Assembly: GCA_002507545.1 (NCBI GenBank)
Contig: DAVR01000036.1
Location: forward strand, 1-47,574
DNA from: Archaeoglobus sp. UBA230
Lineage (GTDB): Archaea > Halobacteriota > Archaeoglobi > Archaeoglobales > Archaeoglobaceae
Direction: 5' to 3'
DNA: 47,574 nucleotides
Shown: positions 8,265 through 16,433 of the stretch, in pieces
How the letters are laid out: every line of letters begins with the position of its first letter
Position numbering within the stretch: the first letter of the stretch is position 1
Program-made: the position numbers and the translations under genes
Notes under the pieces: model-generated
What the model was told of the DNA's origin: nothing
Seen by the model: the letters and a program-made list of their open reading frames with translations, nothing else
Databases searched by the model: none

Positions 8265-9563
8265 ATGAACCGACCTATCCTTCAGGTTGCCCTTGACCTC
8301 CTTGAACTTAAAAGGGCAATCGAGATTGCTGGAGAGGCAATAGAGGGTGGAGCTGACTGGCTTGAAGCTGGAACGCCCCTGATAAAAAGTGAAGGGATGG
8401 ATGCAGTTAGAGAACTGAAGAAAAGATATAAAGGATACAAAATCCTTGCAGACATGAAAACTATTGACACCGGCGCAGTTGAAGTTGAAATGGCTGCCAA
8501 GAGCGGTGCTGATGTTGTGATTATCCTTGCCCTTTCTGATGACGATACTATCGCAGAAGCGATAAGGGCTGCAAGAAAATACGGCTGTCAGGTAATGGCT
8601 GACCTCATCAATGTGCCTGATCCGGTAAAAAGAGCGAAGGAGGTTGAGGAGTTAGGTGTTGACTATCTGAACATCCACGTTGGCATTGATCAGCAGATGA
8701 AGGGTATGGACCCGCTTGAGGTTTTAAGTGACGTGGCAAAGAATGTATCCATTCCAGTAGCTGCAGCAGGTGGTTTGGATGCTGATAGAGCAGCAGCATG
8801 CGTTTCCATGGGAGCAAGCATTGTCATAGTGGGGAGCAACATTGTGAAGTCGAGAAATGTAACTGAATCAGCAAGAAAGATCAGAGATGCCATAGATAAA
8901 GCCTCAGAGAGAGCAGAGATGCAGATAAGGAAGAAAAGTCTCGATGACGAGATAAGGGAATTGTTGATGAAGGTCTCAACGCCCAATGTAAGTGATGCAA
9001 TGCACAGAGCAAGGGCGATGGATGGTGTTTACCCCCTTGTTAGAGGTAAGAAGATTGTTGGAAGAGCTGTAACTGTAAGCACAATGGATGGAGACTGGGC
9101 TAAAACCGTGGAGGCGATTAATGTAGCTGGTGAAGGAGATGTTCTGGTTATTAAATGTTCAGGAGATACAGCAGCGGTCTGGGGAGAGCTTGCAACGAGA
9201 AGCTGTCTGAACAGGAAGATTGCGGGAGTGATAATTGATGGAGCGGTAAGAGATGTTGATGATATCAGAGAGCTTGGTTACCCATTATTTGCAAGGAAAG
9301 AAGTTCCAAATGCGGGAGAGCCAAAGGGTTTTGGTGAGATAAACGTCAAGATAATCTGCGGTGGGGTTGAGGTTAATCCTGGCGACTGGATTATTGCCGA
9401 TGACAATGGAGTTATGGTTATTCCGAAACAGAGAGCTTATGAAATAGCGAGAAGGGCACTTGAGGTTAAGAAGTCGGAGGACAGAATAAGGGGTGAGATA
9501 GAGGAGAAGGGAAGGACTTTAGCAGATGTTGTTGAACTTTACAAGTGGGAGAAGGTTCAGTAA
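8265..9563 (+). CDS. 3-hexulose-6-phosphate synthase fused to RraA-like domain
   Basis: The N-terminal domain (about residues 1-210) is a hexulose-6-phosphate synthase of the OMP-decarboxylase superfamily. It shows ILADMKTIDTGAVE with the DxKxxD active-site pattern and LNIHVGIDQQ. In archaea lacking the oxidative pentose phosphate pathway this reaction, with a phosphohexuloisomerase, makes ribulose-5-phosphate from fructose-6-phosphate and releases formaldehyde. The C-terminal domain (about 225-432) resembles RraA/demethylmenaquinone methyltransferase-like or HMG/CHA aldolase-like proteins, with NVSDAMHRA and IIDGAVRDVDDIRELG; its true reaction is unclear. A. fulgidus has a protein of this architecture, as I recall. 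It is divergent from the NMD3-like gene. Confidence 0.9.
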   Translation: MNRPILQVALDLLELKRAIEIAGEAIEGGADWLEAGTPLIKSEGMDAVRELKKRYKGYKILADMKTIDTGAVEVEMAAKSGADVVIILALSDDDTIAEAIRAARKYGCQVMADLINVPDPVKRAKEVEELGVDYLNIHVGIDQQMKGMDPLEVLSDVAKNVSIPVAAAGGLDADRAAACVSMGASIVIVGSNIVKSRNVTESARKIRDAIDKASERAEMQIRKKSLDDEIRELLMKVSTPNVSDAMHRARAMDGVYPLVRGKKIVGRAVTVSTMDGDWAKTVEAINVAGEGDVLVIKCSGDTAAVWGELATRSCLNRKIAGVIIDGAVRDVDDIRELGYPLFARKEVPNAGEPKGFGEINVKIICGGVEVNPGDWIIADDNGVMVIPKQRAYEIARRALEVKKSEDRIRGEIEEKGRTLADVVELYKWEKVQ

Positions 9564-9575
9564 AAATGAATTTGT

Positions 9576-11107
9576 CTATTCAGCCGACTTCCAGTACTTC
9601 TCCCTTAACTCCCTCTTGTTCACCTTTCCGAGTGGGGTGAGAGGCAACGAGTCGGCGAATTCGACCCTTTTCGGTACCTCATATCTTGCCAGTTTAGCCC
9701 TACAGAACTCGATGATTTCTTCTTCTGTCACCTCCATCCCCGGTTTCAGTTGAATGACAGCCGTAACGGCCTCTCCCCACTCTGGATGTGGTGTCGCGAT
9801 AACGGCGACGTTTGAAACGGCTGGATGCTGGGAAATAACATTCTCTACTTTTGTTGAGTAAACATTGTAACCACCACTTACAATCATATCCTTCTCTCTG
9901 TCAACAAGGTAGAGGTAGCCTTCCTCGTCCATATAGCCTACATCGCCCGTGAGAATCCACTCTCCCTTTACCGTTTTTGCCGTTTCCTCCTCATTTTTCC
10001 AGTAACCTTTCATGTTGTATGGGGTTTTTGCAGCAATTATCCCAATCTCCCCTTGTTTCAAAACCCTACCCTCTCTATCAACAATCCTCACATCAGCCAT
10101 TAGCGATGCTCTGCCAGCTGACCTGAGAATCTTCTCCTTGCCAGCAATTCCAATTGCGTGATCATCCTTTGTCAGAACCGTGATAAGCTGAGGAACTTCC
10201 ACCTGTCCGTAAAGCTGAATGAAAATGTTGCCAAAAACTTCAACGGCCTCGCGAAGTCTCGCTGGGGAGATTGGGGCAGCGCCGTAGACAATAGTCCTGA
10301 GTGAGGAGAGGTCGTAGTCCTTTACTTTTCCGCTATCCAGCATCCTGTAAATCATCGTTGGAACAGCCCACAGCCATGTTATCTTCTCGTCCTGAATCAG
10401 CCTCAAAATCCTTTGATAATACTTGCAAGAGCTATAGCACCGGCAGCGTGAACGAGAGGTGTAACCAACAGTAACTTCTCTCCATCCCTTATGTCGAATT
10501 CCACAACATGGGCAAGCATATTCATCGCCATGCCTTGGTGGGTGTGAATTGCACCCTTGGGCACACCTGTTGTTCCACCCGTGTAAACCAAAAATGCAAT
10601 GTCGTCAGGTCTTACATCTACCTTCAGTTCTTCATTACTACCTTCCTCAATTAAGTCATAGAGGTTTATAAATTCCTCATACACCTTGCCGGTTTCTCCA
10701 TAAGGCGCGGCAATAATGTATTCTATCCCCATTCTTTCATATCTCTCCCTAAGGAAATCCTGAAGCCAGTAGTCAACCACCACCGCCTTGGCTTCGCTGT
10801 TTCTGATTATGTGCTCCATATCATCCTGGGAAAGAATTGGATTGATCCCCACACCAACCAATCCGCTCCTGATGGATGCAAAATTTACAGTCACAGTTTC
10901 GGGCCTGTTCAGAAGCAAATAGGCAACTTTGTCTCCTTTCCTTAACCCAAGCTCTCTCAAGGAGTTGGCAAATTTTAAGGACATGAAATCGAACTCTGAA
11001 TACGTTATTTCCTGCCTTATCCCTCTCACCGAGTCCACATAAGTCATCAGCACCCTTCTTGAGTGTCTGTTGAGGGAGCTTTCAACTAATCTCTTTAATG
11101 TCAGCAT
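9576..11107 (-). pseudogene. Disrupted AMP-forming acyl-CoA ligase (two reading frames)
   Basis: Two abutting reading frames make up one acyl-CoA synthetase-like gene. The first (11107 to 10403, 234 aa) carries the N-terminal region and the phosphate-binding loop VYTGGTTGVPKGA, and ends after HAAGAIALASIIKG. The second (10406 to 9576, 276 aa) resumes at RLIQDEKITWLWAVPTM and has the later motifs YGQVE, TGDVGYMDEEGYLYL and the C-terminal PLTPLGKVNKRELR with the catalytic-type lysine. Intact relatives have roughly 13 more residues between the halves, so the break looks like a deletion of about 35-40 nt out of frame, not a single-base slip. The junction is TTGA (TTG start overlapping TGA stop), so coupled translation of two chains is possible but unlikely to restore the missing loop. 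A TATA-like CTTTAAAATTT at about 11120-11130 precedes the ATG. Confidence 0.75.
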
Positions 11108-11227
11108 ATTGATATGTGAAATTTTAAAGATATAATCATTTTTATCCGATTGCCTGAGTGTTAAAACCTCTATCTTGATTTCTATTTTCTAAAATTTCAG
11201 AGAAAAGATTAGTGATTCTGACAAACA

Positions 11228-11320
11228 CGCCGGGGGTGGGATTCGAACCCACGCGGGCGAATGCCCACACGCTCTCTGTAAACACTCCAGGCGTGCGCCT
11301 TACCACTCGGCAACCCCGGC
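11228..11320 (-). tRNA. tRNA-Ser(GGA) with apparent 11-nt intron
   Basis: Read on the minus strand, the gene has a 7-bp acceptor stem (GCCGGGG with CCCCGGC), a D arm with GCC/GGC, a long variable arm (GGGC-ATTC-GCCC) and a T arm GTGGG-TTCGAAT-CCCAC. The discriminator base is G. The class II shape and G discriminator point to serine. The anticodon stem CACGC pairs with GCGTG, but 18 nt separate the strands instead of 7. Removing 11 nt (11274-11284) after position 37 leaves the loop CUGGAGA with anticodon GGA. A short helix CTG/CAG and a 3-nt bulge AGA at the 3' splice site resemble a relaxed bulge-helix-bulge. CCA is not encoded. If the insert is not spliced, the gene would be a pseudogene. 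Confidence 0.85.
11274..11284 (-). other. Putative 11-nt tRNA intron at position 37/38
   Basis: Intron TGTTTACAGAG (minus strand) is inferred from stem pairing on both sides. Exon resumes with A, giving a normal 7-nt anticodon loop. The intron end CAG pairs with the loop bases CTG, placing a 3-nt bulge at the 3' splice junction. Confidence 0.65.
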
Positions 11321-11368
11321 TTTTACGTGGTTTTGATACTACGGAATTTAACCTTTGCCTACGAAAAC

Positions 11369-11379
11369 CTTAAAAATTA
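11369..11379 (+). promoter_or_regulatory. TATA box of the CoADR-like gene
   Basis: A CCTTAAAAATT box lies about 24 nt before the GTG at 11397. It supports GTG as the start of a leaderless message, although the frame is open from 11355. Confidence 0.5.
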
Positions 11380-11396
11380 TTATTTTTAGTGGCAGT

Positions 11397-12716
11397 GTGA
11401 AAGTTGCAATTATCGGCGGTGGAGCAGCTGGGATGACTGCAGCTTCAAGGGTTAAGGCTCTCAGACCAAATTGGGATGTGATGGTCTTCGAGAAATCCGG
11501 ATTTGTCAGCCACGCTCCATGTGGTATCCCATTTTATGTTGGCGGTGCGGTCAACCACTTTGAGGAATTATGTGCCTATGACATCCAGCACTTCAGAGTT
11601 GAGAGAGGAATTGACGTTCACGTGAATTCAAGAGTTGTCTCCGTTGACGATGGGCAGATAACGGTTGAGGAGGAGGGAAGAGAGAAAGAATACGAATGGG
11701 ATAAACTACTCTTTGCCACAGGCTCAAGGGCTCAAAGGCTTAATGTTGTCGGAGAGGAGCTTGATGGAATTCTTTGCGTTAATGATGTTGACAGGGCACA
11801 GGAAGTTAAAGCCAAGGCTATGAATTCAGAGAACGTCGTTATTATAGGTTCAGGATACATCGGGGTTGAGATGGCTGACGCCATTTCAAGATTGGGCAAA
11901 AAGGTTACAGTCATAGAAGTGAGAGAGAGACCACTACCCGAATACGACGCTGAAATTGCAGCAATAATAAAATCGGAGATGGAAAAAGTTGTCGAATTGA
12001 AGCTTAGTGAGAGAGTGGTGGCTTTTGAAGGCAAAGAGAGAGTTGAAAAGGTTATCACGAACAAGGGTGAGTATCCTTGTGATTTAGCAATAGTTGCCGT
12101 GGGTGTGCATCCCAACACGGAAATTGCATCAAGATTCATCAAACTTGGAAAGAGTGGGGCGATTAAGACGAACAGCCGCATGGAGACGAGTCGAGAGAAC
12201 GTTTACGCTGCTGGTGATTGTGCAGAATCAACCAATGTTGTTACAGGCAAAGAAGACTGGATACCACTTGCCGCTCCAGCGAACAAGATGGGGTATGTTG
12301 CGGGTGTAAACATTGCCGGGCTGGAGATGCACTATCCCGGTTCACTCAAAAGTCAGCTAACGAGCTTTCGAGACCTCGAGATCGGAAAGGCAGGTTTGAG
12401 CGAGAGTGAAGCAATAAGAGAGGGATTCGAAGTCGTTTCAGCGTTTATAACTTCAAGGACTTCCGCGAGATATCTCCCCGGAGGGCTGATACATCTCAAG
12501 GTTGTGGCAGACAGAAATGGAAAACTACTTGGAGTTCAGGCTGCAGGAAAAGATGTTTCGATGAGGATTTACGCAGCATCAGCCCTGCTATATAACGGCT
12601 GCAATGTAAAAGACATGTTCTTCACGGACTTCCCCTACTATCCGCCAATATCGAGGGTATGGGATCCGCTCGTTGTTGCAGCACGAAATCTGTTCAGGAA
12701 GCTCGGCATACCCTGA
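11397..12716 (+). CDS. FAD/NAD(P)H oxidoreductase, CoA-disulfide reductase / NADH oxidase type
   Basis: This 439-residue flavoprotein has the pyridine nucleotide-disulfide oxidoreductase architecture: an FAD-binding N-terminus VAIIGGGAAGMTAAS, a second dinucleotide fold VVIIGSGYIGVEMADA near the middle, an FAD ribityl motif NVYAAGDCAES, and a C-terminal dimerisation domain. A single active-site cysteine (Cys42, SHAPCGIPFYVGG) is typical of CoA-disulfide reductases and NADH oxidases/peroxidases of the Nox family. It may reduce CoA disulfides, oxygen or polysulfide; the substrate cannot be decided from sequence. GTG 11397 is chosen because VKVAIIGGG is the usual N-terminus and a TATA box is correctly placed. 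A short T-rich run just after the stop (about 12721-12727) could end transcription. Confidence 0.9.
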   Translation: MKVAIIGGGAAGMTAASRVKALRPNWDVMVFEKSGFVSHAPCGIPFYVGGAVNHFEELCAYDIQHFRVERGIDVHVNSRVVSVDDGQITVEEEGREKEYEWDKLLFATGSRAQRLNVVGEELDGILCVNDVDRAQEVKAKAMNSENVVIIGSGYIGVEMADAISRLGKKVTVIEVRERPLPEYDAEIAAIIKSEMEKVVELKLSERVVAFEGKERVEKVITNKGEYPCDLAIVAVGVHPNTEIASRFIKLGKSGAIKTNSRMETSRENVYAAGDCAESTNVVTGKEDWIPLAAPANKMGYVAGVNIAGLEMHYPGSLKSQLTSFRDLEIGKAGLSESEAIREGFEVVSAFITSRTSARYLPGGLIHLKVVADRNGKLLGVQAAGKDVSMRIYAASALLYNGCNVKDMFFTDFPYYPPISRVWDPLVVAARNLFRKLGIP

Positions 12717-12792
12717 TGTTGATTTTTTAGGTCATGCGTTGTTGAATCTTCGATATCAATACCGCAAGTAAAACAATCAGCCTCTTAACATA

Positions 12793-12809
12793 CTGTTCAT
12801 AGTGAACAG
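12793..12809. repeat. Short perfect inverted repeat upstream of radical SAM gene
   Basis: CTGTTCA-TAG-TGAACAG is a perfect 7-bp inverted repeat with a 3-base spacer in the 175-bp gap between the flavoprotein and the PflX-like gene. It lies about 80 nt before the latter's start and could be an operator; no more can be said. The rest of this gap shows only a TATA-like GTTTTTAATTC near 12861-12872. Confidence 0.35.
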
Positions 12810-12891
12810 GAGAAAGGGACTAAGAGGATGAATAAACACAGCTTCATCGGTTTCAATAAATGTTTTTAATTCTTCAATCAACTCTTTTAAT

Positions 12892-13902
12892 GTGGTGAAG
12901 GGACTTGAGAGGTACGAGGCGATAAATAGGAGTGAGTGTCCGGCAAAGTTCCAGATAGCCAGAAGAATTGAAGCTGAGAGGGTAGATAGTCTTGAAGAAA
13001 TGCTAAAAATACATGGAAGGTTGAAGAGAGAATTCAAGAAAATTCTAAACAATTCGGATTCTTCGCTTCTCAGAACTGAACCCTATGAATACTCGCTTCT
13101 GCATCTAAAGAAGGACATCCTCTACGAGATGCTGAAAAATTGTAACTTCTGCGAGCGCAGATGTGGAGTGAACAGGTACGTGAAGAGGGGTTTTTGCAAG
13201 TGTGGAATCACGAGTTACTTTAGCAGTGAGTTCCTGCATGTTGGGGAGGAGCCTGAGCTTATACCTTCTCACACCATTTTCTTCAATCGTTGCACCTTCG
13301 CGTGTGTTTTCTGCCAGAACTACGACATAGTTTACGAGGACGATTACATTGCTGACCCGAAAGAGCTTGCTTATATCATAGACAGGCGCTACAGGCAGGG
13401 TAGCAGAAACGTCAATTTTGTCGGAGGCAATCCTGACCAGCATGCACACACAGTAGCCGAAATTCTGCTTCATGTCCAGTCAAACATCCCAGTGGTGTGG
13501 AACTCGAACATGTATCACAGCACAGAACTTGCAGAGATAGTAGAGGACATTGTTGACGTCTGGCTTGGGGATTTTAAGTATGGAAATAACGATTGTGCAA
13601 AAGAATACTCGAAGGCTCCGAAGTACTGGGAGGTAGTAACAAGAAACTTTTTGAGAGCTAAAGACAACGGAGAGCTGTTGATAAGACATCTTGTCCTGCC
13701 CAACCACATAGAGTGCTGCACAAAACCCATTGTGAAGTGGGTTGCAAAAAATCTTGGCAGTGACACCCGTTTCAACCTGATGTTTCAGTATTACCCTACA
13801 TTCAAAGCGTGGGAATTCGAAGAGATTTCGAGGAGATTAACTTCTGAAGAAATGAAAAAGGCTCTTGAGATTGCAGAGAAATATTTGACCAATTTGGTAT
13901 GA
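12892..13902 (+). CDS. PflX-like radical SAM protein
   Basis: This 336-residue protein resembles the PflX group (COG1313), related to pyruvate formate-lyase activating enzymes. An N-terminal cysteine cluster C-x2-C-x3-C (NFCERRCG), followed by FCKCG, may bind an extra metal or iron-sulfur centre. The radical SAM motif is RCTFACVFCQNYDI, with cysteines 134, 138 and 141 in C-x3-C-x2-C spacing. NFVGGNPDQH and VWNSNMYHS are further conserved stretches. The target is unknown; members are thought to activate glycyl-radical enzymes or modify proteins. GTG 12892 follows a TATA-like box by about 25 nt. Its stop overlaps the start of the helicase gene (ATGA). Confidence 0.85.
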   Translation: MVKGLERYEAINRSECPAKFQIARRIEAERVDSLEEMLKIHGRLKREFKKILNNSDSSLLRTEPYEYSLLHLKKDILYEMLKNCNFCERRCGVNRYVKRGFCKCGITSYFSSEFLHVGEEPELIPSHTIFFNRCTFACVFCQNYDIVYEDDYIADPKELAYIIDRRYRQGSRNVNFVGGNPDQHAHTVAEILLHVQSNIPVVWNSNMYHSTELAEIVEDIVDVWLGDFKYGNNDCAKEYSKAPKYWEVVTRNFLRAKDNGELLIRHLVLPNHIECCTKPIVKWVAKNLGSDTRFNLMFQYYPTFKAWEFEEISRRLTSEEMKKALEIAEKYLTNLV

Positions 13903-15521
13903 TGGAAGAGCTAATTGAAATTTTGAACAGGATAGAAAAGTCCGCCACGCAGAAGGTTCTAAAAAAGGAGATTTTCAGTGCTGAACTGGTAGCAAGGAGA
14001 GGAGAAGTTGCTGTTATACTTTCTTCTGGCTATATAAGAGCAGGAAGTGCTGTTGCAAGCGTTGACGATTCTACGGTAACCCCTTTTGGCTGGGTGGTAG
14101 ATGCGAGAAGATATGGAGATAGATACCTGCTGGCAGTAAAGGAGTATGAGGATTTCGAGGGAGGGGCAATTGTTGAAGCGGAGAACGTTTTGAGCATAGT
14201 GCTGAGAAGGGAGGCAGCTGAGAGGGCTGGTGAAATACTGAGATTTGAAAACTGGACAGGTAATATAAAGGATTTGGATGTTCCAGATTGGCTCGATAGG
14301 TGGCAGAAGCAGTGTTTCTTGGCAACATGTTCTTTGGATGAGGGGGAAATTCTGCTTGTTGTCGGCCCTCCGGGAAGCGGGAAAACAACCTTCATTGCAG
14401 AAGCTGCAAAGAGGCTCTCAGAGGAGGAGAGGGTGTGGATTACATCAAACACGAACATTGCAGTTGATAACGTTCTCGAGAAACTCCACAGAGCGATCAG
14501 AGTAGGACATCCGTCGAAGATTACCGAGGGGGTTAAGAAGCACAGTGTCGAATATACTATCCTATCGAGGATAAGGTTTTCAGATTACAGAGAATATGCG
14601 TCAAAGGTTGCAGAGGCTTACAGAGAGATATCAAGGATTCAGAACGAGTTAATCGGGAAAGGAAAAATCGTGGTCGGTTCCACCATTCTTAAGGGTGTCA
14701 TGAGCCCTGTTAAAAATTACGATTACGACACCGTCATCATTGATGAGGCGAGCAATACATGCATCTCAACAGCCCTCCTCGCCTTGGAGAGAGCAAAGAA
14801 GGCTGTTGTCGTGGGTGACCCCTATCAACTTCCACCGGTTTATGAGGTGGGGAGTTACAAAGCCGCTAAATTCAGCGCCTACAACTACCTCCATAAGATT
14901 TATGGGAAAAATCTATGGTTGAGGAAGCATTATAGGAGTAACGCCAAGATTGTCGAGTTTGCTGCCAGAAACATTTATGGCTTCCTTGAAATTGATGAAA
15001 GATGTAGAAACATCAAAATTGAAGAATGCAAGACGACTATCCCGGAAATAGGTGATCCGAGTAAACCCGTTATCTTTGTGGACTGCAATGGGGCTGAGAG
15101 GAAGGCAGGAAAGTCAAAGATTAACGAGGCTGAAGCAGAATACGTCTGCATGATATGTGAGGAACTTGCTGACTGCATTGGGGAGGACAGAATTGGAGTG
15201 ATTACTCCATACGTGAAGCAGGTCGAGCTTATAAAAAGCCTGATGGCTGAGTTTGATCTTTGTATTGAAGTGAACACTGTTCACAGCTACCAAGGAAGAG
15301 AGAAGGACGTGATCGTTTATTCTATTACAGCAACCGAAAATCCCTATTTCGCTTCCGAGAAGAGGTTGTTCAACGTCGCCTTAACGAGGGCACGAAAGAA
15401 GTTTATTGCTGTGGGAAATTCGAAAGCTTTGCGGAGCAGAAATTTTTTACTTTCCAAGTTTCTGATGTATGTAATAAAAGAAGGGGGTTACGTTAAGCCA
15501 GGAGAGATGCAAGGATATTGA
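13899..15521 (+). CDS. SF1B helicase of the IGHMBP2/UPF1/DNA2 type
   Basis: This ATP-dependent DNA or RNA helicase has 540 residues. An N-terminal beta-barrel-like domain (about 1-115, RRGEVAVILSSG, TPFGWVVDARRYG) resembles the 1B/stalk region of IGHMBP2. Motifs follow in order: Walker A GPPGSGKTT near residue 156, Walker B VIIDEAS, motif III VVVGDPYQLPP, motif V NTVHSYQGREKDVIVYS and motif VI NVALTRARKKFIAVG. It probably acts in RNA or DNA metabolism; polarity and substrate are inferred from the family (usually 5' to 3'). The start ATG overlaps the radical SAM stop codon, so the two genes form an operon. No zinc-finger or R3H tail is present. Confidence 0.9.
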   Translation: MMEELIEILNRIEKSATQKVLKKEIFSAELVARRGEVAVILSSGYIRAGSAVASVDDSTVTPFGWVVDARRYGDRYLLAVKEYEDFEGGAIVEAENVLSIVLRREAAERAGEILRFENWTGNIKDLDVPDWLDRWQKQCFLATCSLDEGEILLVVGPPGSGKTTFIAEAAKRLSEEERVWITSNTNIAVDNVLEKLHRAIRVGHPSKITEGVKKHSVEYTILSRIRFSDYREYASKVAEAYREISRIQNELIGKGKIVVGSTILKGVMSPVKNYDYDTVIIDEASNTCISTALLALERAKKAVVVGDPYQLPPVYEVGSYKAAKFSAYNYLHKIYGKNLWLRKHYRSNAKIVEFAARNIYGFLEIDERCRNIKIEECKTTIPEIGDPSKPVIFVDCNGAERKAGKSKINEAEAEYVCMICEELADCIGEDRIGVITPYVKQVELIKSLMAEFDLCIEVNTVHSYQGREKDVIVYSITATENPYFASEKRLFNVALTRARKKFIAVGNSKALRSRNFLLSKFLMYVIKEGGYVKPGEMQGY

Positions 15522-15550
15522 GAAATTAGCCCAAAGATACGAATTAATCC

Positions 15551-15562
15551 GAAAAATTTAAA
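15551..15562 (+). promoter_or_regulatory. Promoter of the methylmalonyl-CoA operon
   Basis: A TATA-like AAAATTTAAACC lies about 40 nt before the ATG at 15599. Unlike many genes here, a leader with a Shine-Dalgarno sequence GGGGTGA (15587-15593) precedes the start. Confidence 0.5.
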
Positions 15563-15598
15563 CCTATATGATAACGACAGCTATTGGGGTGAGCATTT

Positions 15599-16024
15599 AT
15601 GGAGGCACAGCTTACCAGAAGAATCAGAGTTATTGTTGCCAAACCCGGCCTTGATGGTCACGACAGGGGGGCAAAGGTCGTAGCGAGGGCTTTAAGGGAT
15701 GCCGGTTTTGAAGTTATTTACACCGGCATAAGAAGAACTCCTGAGGAGATTGCCGAAACAGCACTGCAAGAGGATGTTGATGTTGTAGGGCTAAGCATTC
15801 TCAGTGGTGCACATCTCGAAATAACACCGATGGTCATCGAGGAGCTTAAAAAGAGAGGTCTCGAACCTAACAAAGATGTGCTGGTTGTGCTTGGAGGAAT
15901 AGTGCCGGAAGAGGACGTGGAGAAGCTAAGGGAGATGGGTGTTGCAAAAGTCTTCGGTCCCGGCACTCCACTGGAAGAAATTATAGAGTTTATAAGGGCA
16001 GAGGTGCCCAAGTTAAAGAGGTGA
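15599..16024 (+). CDS. mcmA2: Methylmalonyl-CoA mutase, cobalamin-binding small subunit
   Basis: This is the B12-binding subunit of a split methylmalonyl-CoA mutase; the catalytic subunit is encoded at 18542-20188. At 141 residues it is exactly the C-terminal Rossmann domain of fused mutases. The cobalamin motif D-x-H-x-x-G is at residues 19-24 ([10 protein letters not shown]; His21 is the lower axial ligand), followed by GLSILSGAH and LGGIVP in the base-off binding pocket. It is first in a six-gene operon. Separate subunits are usual in archaea. Confidence 0.95.
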   Translation: MEAQLTRRIRVIVAKPGLDGHDRGAKVVARALRDAGFEVIYTGIRRTPEEIAETALQEDVDVVGLSILSGAHLEITPMVIEELKKRGLEPNKDVLVVLGGIVPEEDVEKLREMGVAKVFGPGTPLEEIIEFIRAEVPKLKR

Positions 16025-16028
16025 TAAC

Positions 16029-16424
16029 TTGATCAGAAAAATTGACCATGTTGGTATTGCGGTTAAAAGTCTTGAAGAAGCTGTGAAAACCTACAAGTTA
16101 CTTGGCTTCGAGGTAGAGGAGGTAGAGGAGGTTGCAGAGCAAAAAGTGAGGGTGGCTATGCTTCCTGCTGGAGAGAGCAGAATCGAACTTCTTGAAGCCA
16201 CCTCTGAAGACAGTGCCATAGCCAAATTCATAGCCGGAAGAGGAGAGGGGATTCACCACATTGCCGTTAACGTGGAGAACATAGAGAAGGCTTTGCAGAA
16301 AGCCAAAGATGCTGGGCTGAGACTTATTGACGAGAAGCCGAGAATCGGAGCTGGGGGTAAGAAGGTTGCCTTTGTCCATCCTAAAAGCACGCATGGCGTG
16401 CTGCTTGAATTTGTTGAAGGTTGA
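16029..16424 (+). CDS. mce: Methylmalonyl-CoA epimerase
   Basis: This enzyme interconverts (S)- and (R)-methylmalonyl-CoA, linking the carboxylase product to the mutase substrate. It is a 131-residue vicinal-oxygen-chelate protein. Metal and substrate motifs are [30 protein letters not shown] and [14 protein letters not shown], with metal-binding His and Glu residues in each betaalphabetabetabeta unit. The start is a TTG at 16029, four bases after the upstream stop codon, with Shine-Dalgarno GAGGTGA overlapping that stop. Confidence 0.95.
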   Translation: MIRKIDHVGIAVKSLEEAVKTYKLLGFEVEEVEEVAEQKVRVAMLPAGESRIELLEATSEDSAIAKFIAGRGEGIHHIAVNVENIEKALQKAKDAGLRLIDEKPRIGAGGKKVAFVHPKSTHGVLLEFVEG

Positions 16425-16433
16425 GGGGATAGG

